Below, piece after piece: positions 26,351-34,912 of a stretch of 64,000 bases of DNA. The stretch is taken from contig CAZASZ010000001.1 of assembly GCA_964487925.1 (NCBI GenBank), positions 1 to 64,000 of the forward strand, written 5' to 3'. Within the stretch, counting starts at the first letter, position 1. The number at the start of each line of letters is the position of its first letter. Position numbers and translations under genes: made by a program. The notes under the pieces are model-generated. The model did not search any database. It had not been told where the DNA came from and saw only the letters and a program-made list of their open reading frames with translations. This DNA comes from RI-283 sp964487925 (GTDB taxonomy: Bacteria > Pseudomonadota > Gammaproteobacteria > SZUA-140).

Positions 26351-27394
26351 TTAGAACGCTGCAAAAGGATCCGGCAGTGAAGTATTGGTGTAGGCGGGCG
26401 TGTAGAAGCTCGCCGGGCTTGCACTGACCTGAGAGTCAACACCAGCACCACCGCCAGTGGTCTCGTTAGCGAAATCACGGAGACCAAAAGCCATGCTACC
26501 CGCAGCGGAACCCGTTGCGCCGTTACCGATCGTCTGACCAATCATCGTGTTGATGATGGAGTCACCAGCAGACCAACCCAGGGTTGTTGCAGTCGGATGG
26601 TTGGCATTACCTGCAGCCACTGTGAACTTTCCGTGACGTTCATTCAAAGTGAAGTTCTGCGTGATGCTGGCACCAGAATCAGACAGAGTAGCAATCTGGT
26701 CCACTTGAACACCACTCAGAGCAGCAGCAGCGGCATTGGCATCAGCATATTTGCCGGTGTCAACAGCTGTGATCGACGCGGCCTCAACGTTGAAGTTCTC
26801 GAACTTGAACGCGTTGGTGTAAGTCGAATCAAAGGCATTGTTGGTGATAACCATGTCGGTGAAGGTACCGTCATGACCCTGGGTGCCGACAAGACCGTTA
26901 CGCTCGTCGAAGTTGAAGGTCGTGTCGAAGCTGGACCCCAGATCGTTAACACCCTGGTCCAAGTGGATCCTGGCGGAAGTCGTGCTGCCGACGTCTTCGA
27001 AGTTGCCGGTCAGCAACTTGGCGTTGCTGGTGAACTGCTCACCGGAAACGGTCTCGACCAAACTCTGCTTGTCAGCGATACCGCTGGCGCCAGAAGACGC
27101 ACCCATCTGAACATAGGACTCATCGGTGAAACCACTGGCGCCATCCATAATGACGGTGTGGATCAGGGTGTCGCCAGCGCCATTAACGCACTGTTCCTGA
27201 AGGAAACCACCTTCGTTGATACCCGCACTAGCACAGGTCAGACCAGAGCTGGTGGTGATGGTGCCAGCAGTGCCCGGATCAAGCGTACTGGTACCGAAGG
27301 TGCCGACGGCAACCGCCGGAGCGGCGAAGCTAGCAACCGGAGCGGCAAACAGAGCTGCGGCGGCGGCGACTTTAACTGCATTACGAATCTTCAT
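26351..27394 (-). CDS. Secreted protein of unknown family, probably abundant
   Basis: 347 residues with a textbook Sec signal peptide (KIRNAVKVAAAAALFAAPVASFA, cleavage near 24) and an AAGGGG ribosome site. The mature protein is rich in Ala, Gly, Ser, Thr and Asn with no membrane segment and only two cysteines (C54, C69), likely a disulfide. A motif recurs in the two halves: TFNFDERNG and NFTLNERHG, suggesting two related beta-rich units. The C-terminus is PDPFAAF; there is no PEP-CTERM or LPXTG sorting tail. A near-consensus promoter, an untranslated leader and a strong terminator make it a stand-alone, highly expressed gene. Candidate surface-layer, matrix or appendage protein; I do not recognise a family. 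Confidence 0.8.
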   Translation of the reverse strand: MKIRNAVKVAAAAALFAAPVASFAAPAVAVGTFGTSTLDPGTAGTITTSSGLTCASAGINEGGFLQEQCVNGAGDTLIHTVIMDGASGFTDESYVQMGASSGASGIADKQSLVETVSGEQFTSNAKLLTGNFEDVGSTTSARIHLDQGVNDLGSSFDTTFNFDERNGLVGTQGHDGTFTDMVITNNAFDSTYTNAFKFENFNVEAASITAVDTGKYADANAAAAALSGVQVDQIATLSDSGASITQNFTLNERHGKFTVAAGNANHPTATTLGWSAGDSIINTMIGQTIGNGATGSAAGSMAFGLRDFANETTGGGAGVDSQVSASPASFYTPAYTNTSLPDPFAAF

Positions 27395-27527
27395 ATTTAA
27401 AACCCCTTATCTAATTGGATATCGGATGTTTAGTAGTCACTCCCTACTAAAATCCCTCTTAATGTTCATTCATCCTTGCTTTCCCCTGCTTATTCTTCTT
27501 CTTAGCGCATGCCGGAAAGTGGGGTAA

Positions 27528-27557
27528 ATAATAACTTAGCGCAAGGGTATGTGTCAA
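27528..27557 (-). promoter_or_regulatory. Strong sigma-70-like promoter of the secreted-protein gene
   Basis: Reverse strand: TTGACA (27557-27552), 18-bp spacer, TATTAT (27533-27528). The -35 is perfect and the -10 matches 5 of 6. Transcription would begin near 27521, leaving a leader of about 125 nt. The rest of the 299-bp gap between this gene and tsaD (27395-27693) shows no further gene. Confidence 0.72.
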
Positions 27558-27693
27558 ACCCTACCCGTCCCCTCGCCCCGTTTTTAAAGGTGTTTTTGCT
27601 TAAATAAACCTTAAGAATCGGATTTGACCGTATTAGCACTGTATTCCCCAGGAACTTTTCCTTGCTCGAATAACATCCAGTGATATAGCGGCC

Positions 27694-28725
27694 TCATGTA
27701 GCCAAACACCAGCGTGGCCTCACAAAAAACCGGCCGTCGCGCTCATCCTGGGCCTCGGCGCCGTCCAGTCGAAGATAGCCGACATGCGCGATCATGGCGG
27801 CGTTATCGGTACACAGGTGTCGCGCCGGGAAATATATAGTCGCGCTTTCATCGCTCGCGAGTCGCCGCATACGGTCGCGGAGGGCCTGATTCGCGCCCAC
27901 CCCACCAGCAACCACCAGACGACACAGCCCGGCCTGTTTGAGTGCGCGCCGACACTTGATGACTAGCGTATCAAGCACTGCCTCCTGGAAGGCGCGCGCG
28001 ACATCTGCGTCGCGGCCTGCGTAAGGCTCCGTGTTATGCACTGTGTTCATCGCGAAGGTCTTGAGGCCACTGAAGCTGAAGTCGAGTCCAGGCCGATCGG
28101 TCATCGGTCTCGGGAAAGGCGCAATCGGGCGCCCAGACCTCGCCAATACCTCAAGCACTGGCCCACCGGGATATTTTAGCCCCAATAATAAGGCCGTTTT
28201 ATCAAACGCCTCGCCAACTGCGTCATCCAGCGTCTCGCCAAGTATTTCATAGCGCCCCAACCCTTCTACACGCATCAGCATGGTATGTCCTCCGGAAACG
28301 AGCAGAGCGATAAACGGGTACTCGGGCGATGGCGTCTCCAACAGCGGCGCCAAGAGATGCCCCTCGAGATGGTGGACCGCGACGGCCGGAACCCCCCACC
28401 CGCGCGCAAGCGCATGCCCCGTGGCCACTCCAACCATGAGCGCCCCCATTAGACCAGGGCCCGCCGTGTAGGCAACGCCACCCAGATCGCGTCCATCGAC
28501 ACCTACCTCTTGCATGACCTCGCGCACCAACGGCAGCAACCTGCGCGCATGATCACGCGACGCCAGCTCCGGAACCACGCCGCCATAGACCTCATGCAGC
28601 GCAACTTGGCTATGGACACGCTCAGCCAATACCCCGCTTTCGGCATCATAAATAGCAGCCGCCGTCTCATCACACGAGGTCTCAATCCCCAGCACGGGAC
28701 CATTTATCTTCGAACTGCTTTTCAT
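27694..28725 (-). CDS. tsaD: tRNA N6-adenosine threonylcarbamoyltransferase TsaD
   Basis: 343 residues of the Kae1/TsaD ASKHA family: [17 protein letters not shown], the iron-binding [30 protein letters not shown], and [17 protein letters not shown] with [16 protein letters not shown]. It completes the t6A37 modification of ANN-decoding tRNAs. In many gammaproteobacteria rpsU-dnaG-rpoD lie divergently; here the divergent neighbour is a DrrA-type ABC ATPase, so local order has been rearranged. Confidence 0.96.
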   Translation of the reverse strand: MKSSSKINGPVLGIETSCDETAAAIYDAESGVLAERVHSQVALHEVYGGVVPELASRDHARRLLPLVREVMQEVGVDGRDLGGVAYTAGPGLMGALMVGVATGHALARGWGVPAVAVHHLEGHLLAPLLETPSPEYPFIALLVSGGHTMLMRVEGLGRYEILGETLDDAVGEAFDKTALLLGLKYPGGPVLEVLARSGRPIAPFPRPMTDRPGLDFSFSGLKTFAMNTVHNTEPYAGRDADVARAFQEAVLDTLVIKCRRALKQAGLCRLVVAGGVGANQALRDRMRRLASDESATIYFPARHLCTDNAAMIAHVGYLRLDGAEAQDERDGRFFVRPRWCLAT

Positions 28726-28864
28726 GGTAGGATCTTCGCGTCACAAGTAACAAAATGTCGGCCGGCGCCGTCACGATGAGGGGTCACGAACCCCGAAGGT
28801 TTCCGGTAAAAATAAAGTTACGATACCCGCAAGCGATAATATAGGTCTAGCAGGATGTTAAAAA

Positions 28865-28935
28865 GGGCCCGAAGGGTCCCCAGCAACCTGTCAGGGTGAG
28901 CCGGTGGTTCGCGATTTGCGGTCAGTGACGCGACC
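28865..28935 (+). other. Structured upstream region of the ABC transporter genes
   Basis: Within the 277-bp divergent gap between tsaD and the ABC ATPase gene, two inverted repeats lie on the ATPase side: GGGCCC-GAA-GGGTCC at 28865-28879 and GGTTCGCG (28906-28913) with CGCGACC (28929-28935). They could be a structured leader RNA. The sequence does not match a riboswitch class I can recall, and no promoter is obvious. Confidence 0.35.
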
Positions 28936-29002
28936 ATAATCACCAAAATGATAATTACGCCGGTTTCAGGCTATCCGCATAACGATAAATAATGGTTACC
29001 TC

Positions 29003-30451
29003 ATGACTGATCACTATGCCATAGAAGTCAAACAGCTCAGCAAGATCTATCCCCCGGACCTCAAAGCAGTCGATAATCTTGACATGCATGTCCAAGAAGG
29101 CGAGATCATGGCCTTGCTTGGCCCCAATGGCGCCGGAAAGTCCACAACCATCCGCATCCTGTCTACACTCTGCGGTTTTGAGTCAGGCCAAGCCAAGGTG
29201 GGGGGCATTGACGTTGATCGTGACCCACAGTCTGTTCGTCAGGCAATTGGGGTCGTTGCGCAGCAAACTGGCGTGGACTACTTTCTGACGGGCAGAGAAA
29301 ACATGCACATACAGGGGCACATGTATCGCATGAAGAAGGCCGACATTGAGGCGCGCGTCGAGGAACTCGCTCGCTACTTCGAACTTGAGAAGAGTCTCGA
29401 TAAGCCGGTCAGCGCATATTCAGGCGGTATGGCGCGTAAGCTGGATATCGCCATGGCCTTGATCCATCGCCCCAAGATTCTGTTTCTCGATGAACCGACA
29501 CTGGGCCTGGATATTCGTAGCCGCAAGATTCTCTGGCGGCATATCGAAGAGCTCAATAAAAACTTCGGCCTGACAATCCTCCTGACGACTCACTACCTTG
29601 AAGAGGCCGATAGCCTCTCCGACCGGGTCGCCATCATCAATAACGGCAGCATCCAGATCTGTGACACGGCCGATGCCCTCAAGAACGCCATCAAGGGCGA
29701 CTCGATCACAATCGACTTTGAGAAGGTCGCGGAAAAGGAGCAGGGTTTTGCCAGTAGATGCAAACAGGAGTCCTATGTGCAGGACACCGTTTGGGAGGGC
29801 AATGCCCTTCACCTGTACGTCGATAACGGCGCCAGTGGGGTCCCGGACATTATGACGATCGCCGGCCAGCAAGGCGTTCATATCAAAAGCCTGGCCCTGG
29901 CCCGACCAACCCTGGACGATGTGTTCCTGAAGTACACCGGCGTCCGCATTGAGGGTAAACAGGAAGAAGAAGGTGACAAATGGTGGCTCAAGTGGGCCGG
30001 CAAGGGCGGAGGCAATTGGAAAAAATGGTCGGCTGAAGACGCCGAAGAGGACACCGGCGAGGAATGGCAGGGTAATGAATGGGTAGATTCCTCCGGCGAT
30101 AAAAAGGGCGAGTGGGATGATTCCTCCGAATGGGGCGGCAATGAATGGGTCAACCCAGATGGCACACCGAAGCAATCAGCCGAACAGACCGCAACGGAGA
30201 GTGAGGCAGAACCCGCCGCCGCGGCACGGCCAGAAACCGAAGAGGAAAAACCCGAGGCAAAGAGTGCCGAGTCAGCTTCGGATAACGCTGCTGAAGACTG
30301 GAAAGGTAACGAGTGGGTCGACGACGATGGTAGCCAGAAGGGAGACTGGGGTGATTCTTCGGATTGGCAGGGCAATGCCTGGGTCGATGCGGATGGCAAA
30401 CCCAAGTCGGACTGGTCCAAAGACGACAAGGCCACCAAAGACAAGCACTGA
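29003..30451 (+). CDS. DrrA-type ABC transporter ATPase with a Trp-rich repeat tail
   Basis: 482 residues. The ABC domain (1-230) has Walker A GPNGAGKST (40-48), Q-loop region AQQTG, signature YSGGMARK (139-146), Walker B ILFLDEP (159-165) and H-loop TTHYLEE (H197). A DrrA-like C-terminal domain follows (about 232-315, with RPTLDDVFLKYTG). The family normally ends there; this protein has about 165 more residues that are acidic, low in hydrophobics other than Trp, and carry four copies of [ED]WxGNxWV[DN]xxG (354-365, 376-387, 432-443, 454-465). The tail is cytoplasmic by context. The permease gene follows after 110 bp. Substrate unknown. Confidence 0.9.
   Translation: MTDHYAIEVKQLSKIYPPDLKAVDNLDMHVQEGEIMALLGPNGAGKSTTIRILSTLCGFESGQAKVGGIDVDRDPQSVRQAIGVVAQQTGVDYFLTGRENMHIQGHMYRMKKADIEARVEELARYFELEKSLDKPVSAYSGGMARKLDIAMALIHRPKILFLDEPTLGLDIRSRKILWRHIEELNKNFGLTILLTTHYLEEADSLSDRVAIINNGSIQICDTADALKNAIKGDSITIDFEKVAEKEQGFASRCKQESYVQDTVWEGNALHLYVDNGASGVPDIMTIAGQQGVHIKSLALARPTLDDVFLKYTGVRIEGKQEEEGDKWWLKWAGKGGGNWKKWSAEDAEEDTGEEWQGNEWVDSSGDKKGEWDDSSEWGGNEWVNPDGTPKQSAEQTATESEAEPAAAARPETEEEKPEAKSAESASDNAAEDWKGNEWVDDDGSQKGDWGDSSDWQGNAWVDADGKPKSDWSKDDKATKDKH
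30065..30397 (+). repeat. Region encoding four WxGNxWV repeats
   Basis: Codons 355-465 of the ABC ATPase encode EWQGNEWVDSSG, EWGGNEWVNPDG, DWKGNEWVDDDG and DWQGNAWVDADG in two pairs, about 22 residues apart within each pair, separated by an Ala/Glu/Pro-rich spacer. The second pair looks like a duplication of the first: both continue K-G-[ED]-W before the next unit. Confidence 0.85.
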
Positions 30452-30561
30452 CGCCATGCCTATCTTCATATCATCGTTTAGTCGAGGCTTTTCCCGGATT
30501 AATTATTCATTCCCAGCCGATTTTGATCACGGCTGGCTCAGACCGCTTTAGGAGTCTATCT

Positions 30562-31308
30562 ATGCTCGCGGATACCTGGCACCTATTTAATAAGTACATG
30601 ATTATCACGCTGCGTATGCCGCTGTGGTCGCTGTTCACGCTGATTCAACCGTTAATCTGGTTGCTGATCTTCGGGCAGCTGTTTGGCCGCTTTGTCGGCA
30701 CGGAAAACTATATGGATTTCATGGTCCCAGGCATCCTGATCATGACCGTCCTGTTCGGCTCATCCTGGTCGGGTGTCAGCCTACTGCGGGAGATCTCGGC
30801 CGGCACAGTCGACCGCATGCTGGTTTCGCCGGTATCTCGCATCTCGATCGTACTTAGTCGTGTACTGCACTCAGCCGTGCAGGTCATCGCCCAGGCCCTC
30901 GTGATCCTGGCGATTGCTTGGTCTACGGGCTCCAGCATCACGATGAATCCGCTCTACATCCTGCTCGCGATGCTTGTGATCTTCCTGCTAGGTGTCGGTT
31001 TTGCCGCAATCTCGAACGGCTTCGCCATCACACTACAGCGCGAAGAACCCCTGGTCATGATCGGTAACCTCATGACACTCCCGCTGATGTTCTTCTCCTC
31101 GGCGCTCGTCCCCAAGGCATTCATGCCGGACTGGATCCAATACATCGCCATGGCTAACCCGATCAGCTATGCCGTCGAGGCCGTCAGGGCGGTACTCGCC
31201 GACACCGTAGATCTACACGCCTATACGATCGGATTCGCGGTCGTGTTCGTCTTCGCCGTAGCGGCGCTAACCTGGGCCGTCACGGCCTTCAATTCGCTGC
31301 GCGACTAA
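30562..31308 (+). CDS. DrrB-type ABC-2 permease
   Basis: 248 residues from the ATG at 30562 (AGGAG upstream); an in-frame extension to 30364 would overlap the ATPase gene and lacks a ribosome site. It has six membrane segments of the ABC2_membrane family (LADTWHLFNKYMIITLRMPLWSLF, LIQPLIWLLIFGQLFG, MDFMVPGILIMTVLFGSSWSG, SAVQVIAQALVILAIAW) and the MTLPLMFFSSALVPKAFMPDWIQYIAMANPISYAVEAVRA segment typical of DrrB/NodJ exporters. A 7-bp stem-loop at 30513-30536 lies between ATPase and permease genes. Together they form a likely exporter of a lipid, polysaccharide or drug-like compound. Confidence 0.9.
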   Translation: MLADTWHLFNKYMIITLRMPLWSLFTLIQPLIWLLIFGQLFGRFVGTENYMDFMVPGILIMTVLFGSSWSGVSLLREISAGTVDRMLVSPVSRISIVLSRVLHSAVQVIAQALVILAIAWSTGSSITMNPLYILLAMLVIFLLGVGFAAISNGFAITLQREEPLVMIGNLMTLPLMFFSSALVPKAFMPDWIQYIAMANPISYAVEAVRAVLADTVDLHAYTIGFAVVFVFAVAALTWAVTAFNSLRD

Positions 31309-31395
31309 CTCATCCCTCCTTAATGTACTTGCGCTTTTTCGCCCGCGAGGATGCGCGATGAACCGGGACAGTGAGACGCCCAGGGACATAGGGCA

Positions 31396-32103
31396 TCAGT
31401 CGCTGATGGCGGGGAAAAGCCTCCGCGCCAGTAGTGCCCCCAGGTACTCCAGAAAGATGGTTCCCTGGTCGGCATGAAAGTGGGACTCGTCCGCGCAACC
31501 GATGGCCAGCAAGGCCATGCCGCCATCCATGCGAATCGGAACCAGGGCGGCCGACCCGACCGTTCTATCATCAAACAAGGAGACAATCAGGTCATCGCTG
31601 AACCGTCCACAAATTGGCTTACCGTCCAACAATGCCTTGGGGAAATTGGGTAGCGCTTCAAGCTGTCCCTGCCGCAATGAAAGCAGGTCCCCGGAAAACT
31701 GCGGCATGGCATCCACCACCGGCCACAACAGGCATGCATAGTCCGCAACGAAGTCCTCCCTCAGGCTGGACTCCAGCAGACGGATTGCCACCCCGGCATC
31801 CGGAGCATCCGGAGCATCCATAAAGGCGAGACTCAAGGCCCGGAAGCGCCCTGCCAGGCGATCGTTATCCTGGGCGATATTCATAAGCTCGTTGAGCTGA
31901 CTTCGATAATAGTGGGATTGGTCCCGCAATACCGCAACCTGGCGCTCGATCAGCGAGGTTGCAACCCCGCTGTCATGGCTCACCGCCAACTCTGCCAGTA
32001 ATACCGGGCGTCCGCTCAGGAAGTCCGGATGCTGCTTAAGATATCGCTCGACCTCCTCGGCCGTACACTCATCGTGCGCCTCAGCATTCTCTGCCCTAGT
32101 CAT
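31396..32103 (-). CDS. DUF484 family protein
   Basis: 235 residues from MTRAENAEAHDE; a few upstream non-ATG codons remain possible. The N-terminal EEVERYLKQHPDFLSGRPVLLAELAVSHDSGVATSLIERQVAVLRDQ followed by a GAF-like domain (PFCLLWP-type strand, RMDGGMALLAIGCADE) defines DUF484. Its function is unknown. In gammaproteobacteria the usual order is dapF-DUF484-xerC; here xerC does not follow, and the gene ends opposite the ABC permease instead. Confidence 0.88.
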   Translation of the reverse strand: MTRAENAEAHDECTAEEVERYLKQHPDFLSGRPVLLAELAVSHDSGVATSLIERQVAVLRDQSHYYRSQLNELMNIAQDNDRLAGRFRALSLAFMDAPDAPDAGVAIRLLESSLREDFVADYACLLWPVVDAMPQFSGDLLSLRQGQLEALPNFPKALLDGKPICGRFSDDLIVSLFDDRTVGSAALVPIRMDGGMALLAIGCADESHFHADQGTIFLEYLGALLARRLFPAISD

Positions 32104-32198
32104 ATCGACCACATACCCCAACTTCGATTCATTATATTCATCATCAAAGACGACTCCGAAAAACAGTCACGACATCTGCCGATTTTTTGAGGCATCAA

Positions 32199-33032
32199 TT
32201 ACCAAGTCAGCCGCCCATCGAAGACGTGCACCGCCGGCCCCGTCATCTCAACAGAGGCGCCCGGACCGGGCCAAGCAATCAACAAACTGCCGCCCGGAAG
32301 CTCCACGGATACCCGCTCACCCAATAGCCCCTGCCTCCTGCCCGCGACCACGGCAGCGCAAGCTCCGCTGCCACAGGCCAAGGTCTCGCCCGAGCCCCGT
32401 TCGAAAACCCGCAGGCGGACACGATGAGGGTCCCGCACCTCCATAAATCCAACATTAGCCCGATTCGGAAACGCCTCGTGAGACTCAATGAGGGGCCCCA
32501 GACGCGCAACATCTGCCTCGCGCGCACTCTCAACCTGAAGTACGGCATGCGGGTTGCCCATGGCCACGACGCTGATTTGCCTGGACTCGCCGTCGACGTC
32601 TATAGGATAGATCTCCGACTCGTGCTCGGAGAGAAAGGGGATGTCAGCCGGAGCCCATTTAGGTACGCCCATATCCACCGCCAGCAGCCCCCCATCGATA
32701 AAGCGAACGCGCAATAGGCCGGAAAGTGTTTCCAGCGTGATTTCATCCTTATCCGTCAATCCCCGGTGACGGACAAAGGCCGCGAAGCAGCGCGCGCCAT
32801 TGCCGCACTGCTCGGCTTCACTGCCGTCAGCGTTGAAGATGCGATACCGAAAATCGGCATCCGGCCGATCGCTGGCCTCCACAATCAGGAGCTGGTCACA
32901 GCCAACACCATAGTGTCGATGCGCGATACAACGGATCCTCTCCGGGTCAAGCGATACCATCTGCCCGATGCCGTCGATCACGACAAAATCGTTTCCCAGA
33001 CCATGCAGTTTGCTAAATTCGAGTTGCGGCAT
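32199..33032 (-). CDS. dapF: Diaminopimelate epimerase
   Basis: 277 residues with both catalytic-cysteine motifs: NADGSEAEQCGNGARCFA and ERGSGETLACGSGACAAVV, plus the N-terminal FSKLHGLGNDFVVIDG. It interconverts LL- and meso-diaminopimelate for lysine and peptidoglycan synthesis. DUF484 follows 95 bp downstream. Confidence 0.97.
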   Translation of the reverse strand: MPQLEFSKLHGLGNDFVVIDGIGQMVSLDPERIRCIAHRHYGVGCDQLLIVEASDRPDADFRYRIFNADGSEAEQCGNGARCFAAFVRHRGLTDKDEITLETLSGLLRVRFIDGGLLAVDMGVPKWAPADIPFLSEHESEIYPIDVDGESRQISVVAMGNPHAVLQVESAREADVARLGPLIESHEAFPNRANVGFMEVRDPHRVRLRVFERGSGETLACGSGACAAVVAGRRQGLLGERVSVELPGGSLLIAWPGPGASVEMTGPAVHVFDGRLTW

Positions 33033-33222
33033 TCTAGATCTATTCCCCGTTGCGAATCGTAGAGATCCTGGCGATTATATATGACGCTACCGATTTAACC
33101 ACCAACCGCCTCCGATTTGTCGTCAGCCGCCAGCTCGGCTATACTGCGCGCCGCCGCCACCGGCCTTCATGTCCTGCCGGACCGTCCTTTCTTAAATCTC
33201 TTATATCGCAAACGAGTTTCAC

Positions 33223-34815
33223 ATGCTGTCCACTGCAAACCTTACAATCCAGTTCGGGGCCAAACCCCTTTTTGAAAATATCTCCGTCCGTTTCGGCGAC
33301 AGCAACCGCTATGGTCTGATCGGCGCCAACGGCTCCGGAAAATCGACGCTCATGAAGATCCTGAGCGGCGAGCTCGAACCCAGCTCCGGCACGGTCATGC
33401 GAGACCCCAACGAGCGTGTTGGCATATTGAGGCAGGACCAGTTCGCCTACGAGCAGGAGACCGTACTGGATACCGTCATCATGGGCCATACGCGGTTGTC
33501 CGAAGTCAAACGCGAGCGTGACCGGATTTACGGCCTTGCGGAGATGAGTGAAGAGGACGGTATCCAAGTCGCCGAACTCGAGGTCGAATTTGCCGAGCTC
33601 GATGGCTATACGGCGGAGTCACGGGCCGGTGAACTCCTGCTCGGCGTCGGCATCCCTCTGGAACAGCATACCGGGCCGATGAGTGCCGTCGCCCCGGGCT
33701 GGAAGCTGCGTGTCCTGCTGGCACAGGCCCTGTTCGCGGACCCCGATATCCTGCTTCTCGACGAGCCGACCAATAACCTCGACATCAATGCCATCCGCTG
33801 GCTCGAAGATGCAATCAATAGCCGCCGCAGCACGATGATCATCATTTCGCATGACCGTCACTTTCTAAACAGCGTCTGCACCCATATGGCCGATCTCGAC
33901 TACGGTGATTTGCGCCTCTACCCCGGTAACTATGACGAATACATGGTCGCAGCAACCCAGGCCCGCGACCGCCTGCTGTCAGACAACGCCAAGAAAAAGG
34001 CCCAGATCGCCGAGCTGCAGACCTTCGTAAGCCGTTTTTCGGCCAATGCATCCAAAGCCAAGCAAGCCACCTCACGGGCTAAACAGATCGAGAAAATCCA
34101 GCTTGAGGACGTCAAGCCCTCAAGCCGGGTGAACCCCTATATCCGCTTCGAGCAGGGCCGCAAGCTGTTCCGCCAGGCGCTTGAGGTCCACAAGCTCGAC
34201 AAGGCTTATGACGATCAGGCACTACTGAAGAACTTCGGCATCATGATCGAGGCCGGAGAACGCGTCGCCATCATCGGCCCCAACGGTATCGGCAAGACCA
34301 CGCTGCTGTCATGCCTCATCGATAGCAAAAATGCCGACCGCGGCGTCGTGCGCTGGTCTGAAAATGCCCTCGTCGGCTACTTCGCCCAGGATCACGCCGA
34401 GGACTTCGACTCCGATGACACGCTCATCGACTGGATGGGACAATGGGCCCAACCCGGCGACGACGAACAAGTCCTTCGCGGTACGCTTGGCCGACTGCTG
34501 TTTTCCAAGGACGACATCCACAAGCGAGTCCGGGTTCTATCCGGAGGCGAACAAGGACGGATGTTGTTCGGCAAGCTCATGCTCATGCGACCCAATATCC
34601 TGGTCATGGACGAACCCACCAATCACCTTGATATGGAATCAATCGAGTCACTGAACCTGGCGCTCGAGAACTATCCGGGCACGCTGATCTTCGTCAGTCA
34701 CGACCGCGAGTTCGTGTCCTCGCTGGCTACCCGTATCCTCGACATGACGCCAGACGGTCCGATCGATTTCAAGGGCGATTACGAGTCCTACCTGCGCAAC
34801 CAAGGAATTAACTGA
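33223..34815 (+). CDS. ybiT: ABC-F family ribosome-associated ATPase (YbiT type)
   Basis: 530 residues, the same length as E. coli YbiT. Two ABC domains without membrane segments: Walker [10 protein letters not shown] and GPNGIGKTT, Walker [12 protein letters not shown] and [11 protein letters not shown], signatures including LSGGEQGRM. The linker carries the positively charged helical arm [41 protein letters not shown] proteins bind the ribosomal E site and modulate translation. Monocistronic by spacing, followed by one copy of a short intergenic repeat. Confidence 0.93.
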   Translation: MLSTANLTIQFGAKPLFENISVRFGDSNRYGLIGANGSGKSTLMKILSGELEPSSGTVMRDPNERVGILRQDQFAYEQETVLDTVIMGHTRLSEVKRERDRIYGLAEMSEEDGIQVAELEVEFAELDGYTAESRAGELLLGVGIPLEQHTGPMSAVAPGWKLRVLLAQALFADPDILLLDEPTNNLDINAIRWLEDAINSRRSTMIIISHDRHFLNSVCTHMADLDYGDLRLYPGNYDEYMVAATQARDRLLSDNAKKKAQIAELQTFVSRFSANASKAKQATSRAKQIEKIQLEDVKPSSRVNPYIRFEQGRKLFRQALEVHKLDKAYDDQALLKNFGIMIEAGERVAIIGPNGIGKTTLLSCLIDSKNADRGVVRWSENALVGYFAQDHAEDFDSDDTLIDWMGQWAQPGDDEQVLRGTLGRLLFSKDDIHKRVRVLSGGEQGRMLFGKLMLMRPNILVMDEPTNHLDMESIESLNLALENYPGTLIFVSHDREFVSSLATRILDMTPDGPIDFKGDYESYLRNQGIN

Positions 34816-34820
34816 TAAAC

Positions 34821-34840
34821 GCGCCGAAGGACGTATCGCC
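34821..34840 (+). repeat. 20-bp intergenic repeat, copy 1
   Basis: GCGCCGAAGGACGTATCGCC begins 5 bp after the ybiT stop codon. Two close relatives follow pilC (41716-41735) and pilD (42676-42695), each just after a stop codon. The element has a short GGCG-TAT-CGCC dyad in copies 2 and 3. Function unknown. Confidence 0.75.
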
Positions 34841-34912
34841 ACGCTGCTGCTAATAAGCAAGGACGCTTGGTCCGATAACGTAGGCAACAGTTACCCATGA
34901 AGGGGATATCGC

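Noticed and set aside
26351..27394. Secreted protein as a PEP-CTERM/exosortase substrate
   Set aside because: The C-terminus lacks the PEP motif, membrane segment and basic tail; no exosortase gene is nearby.
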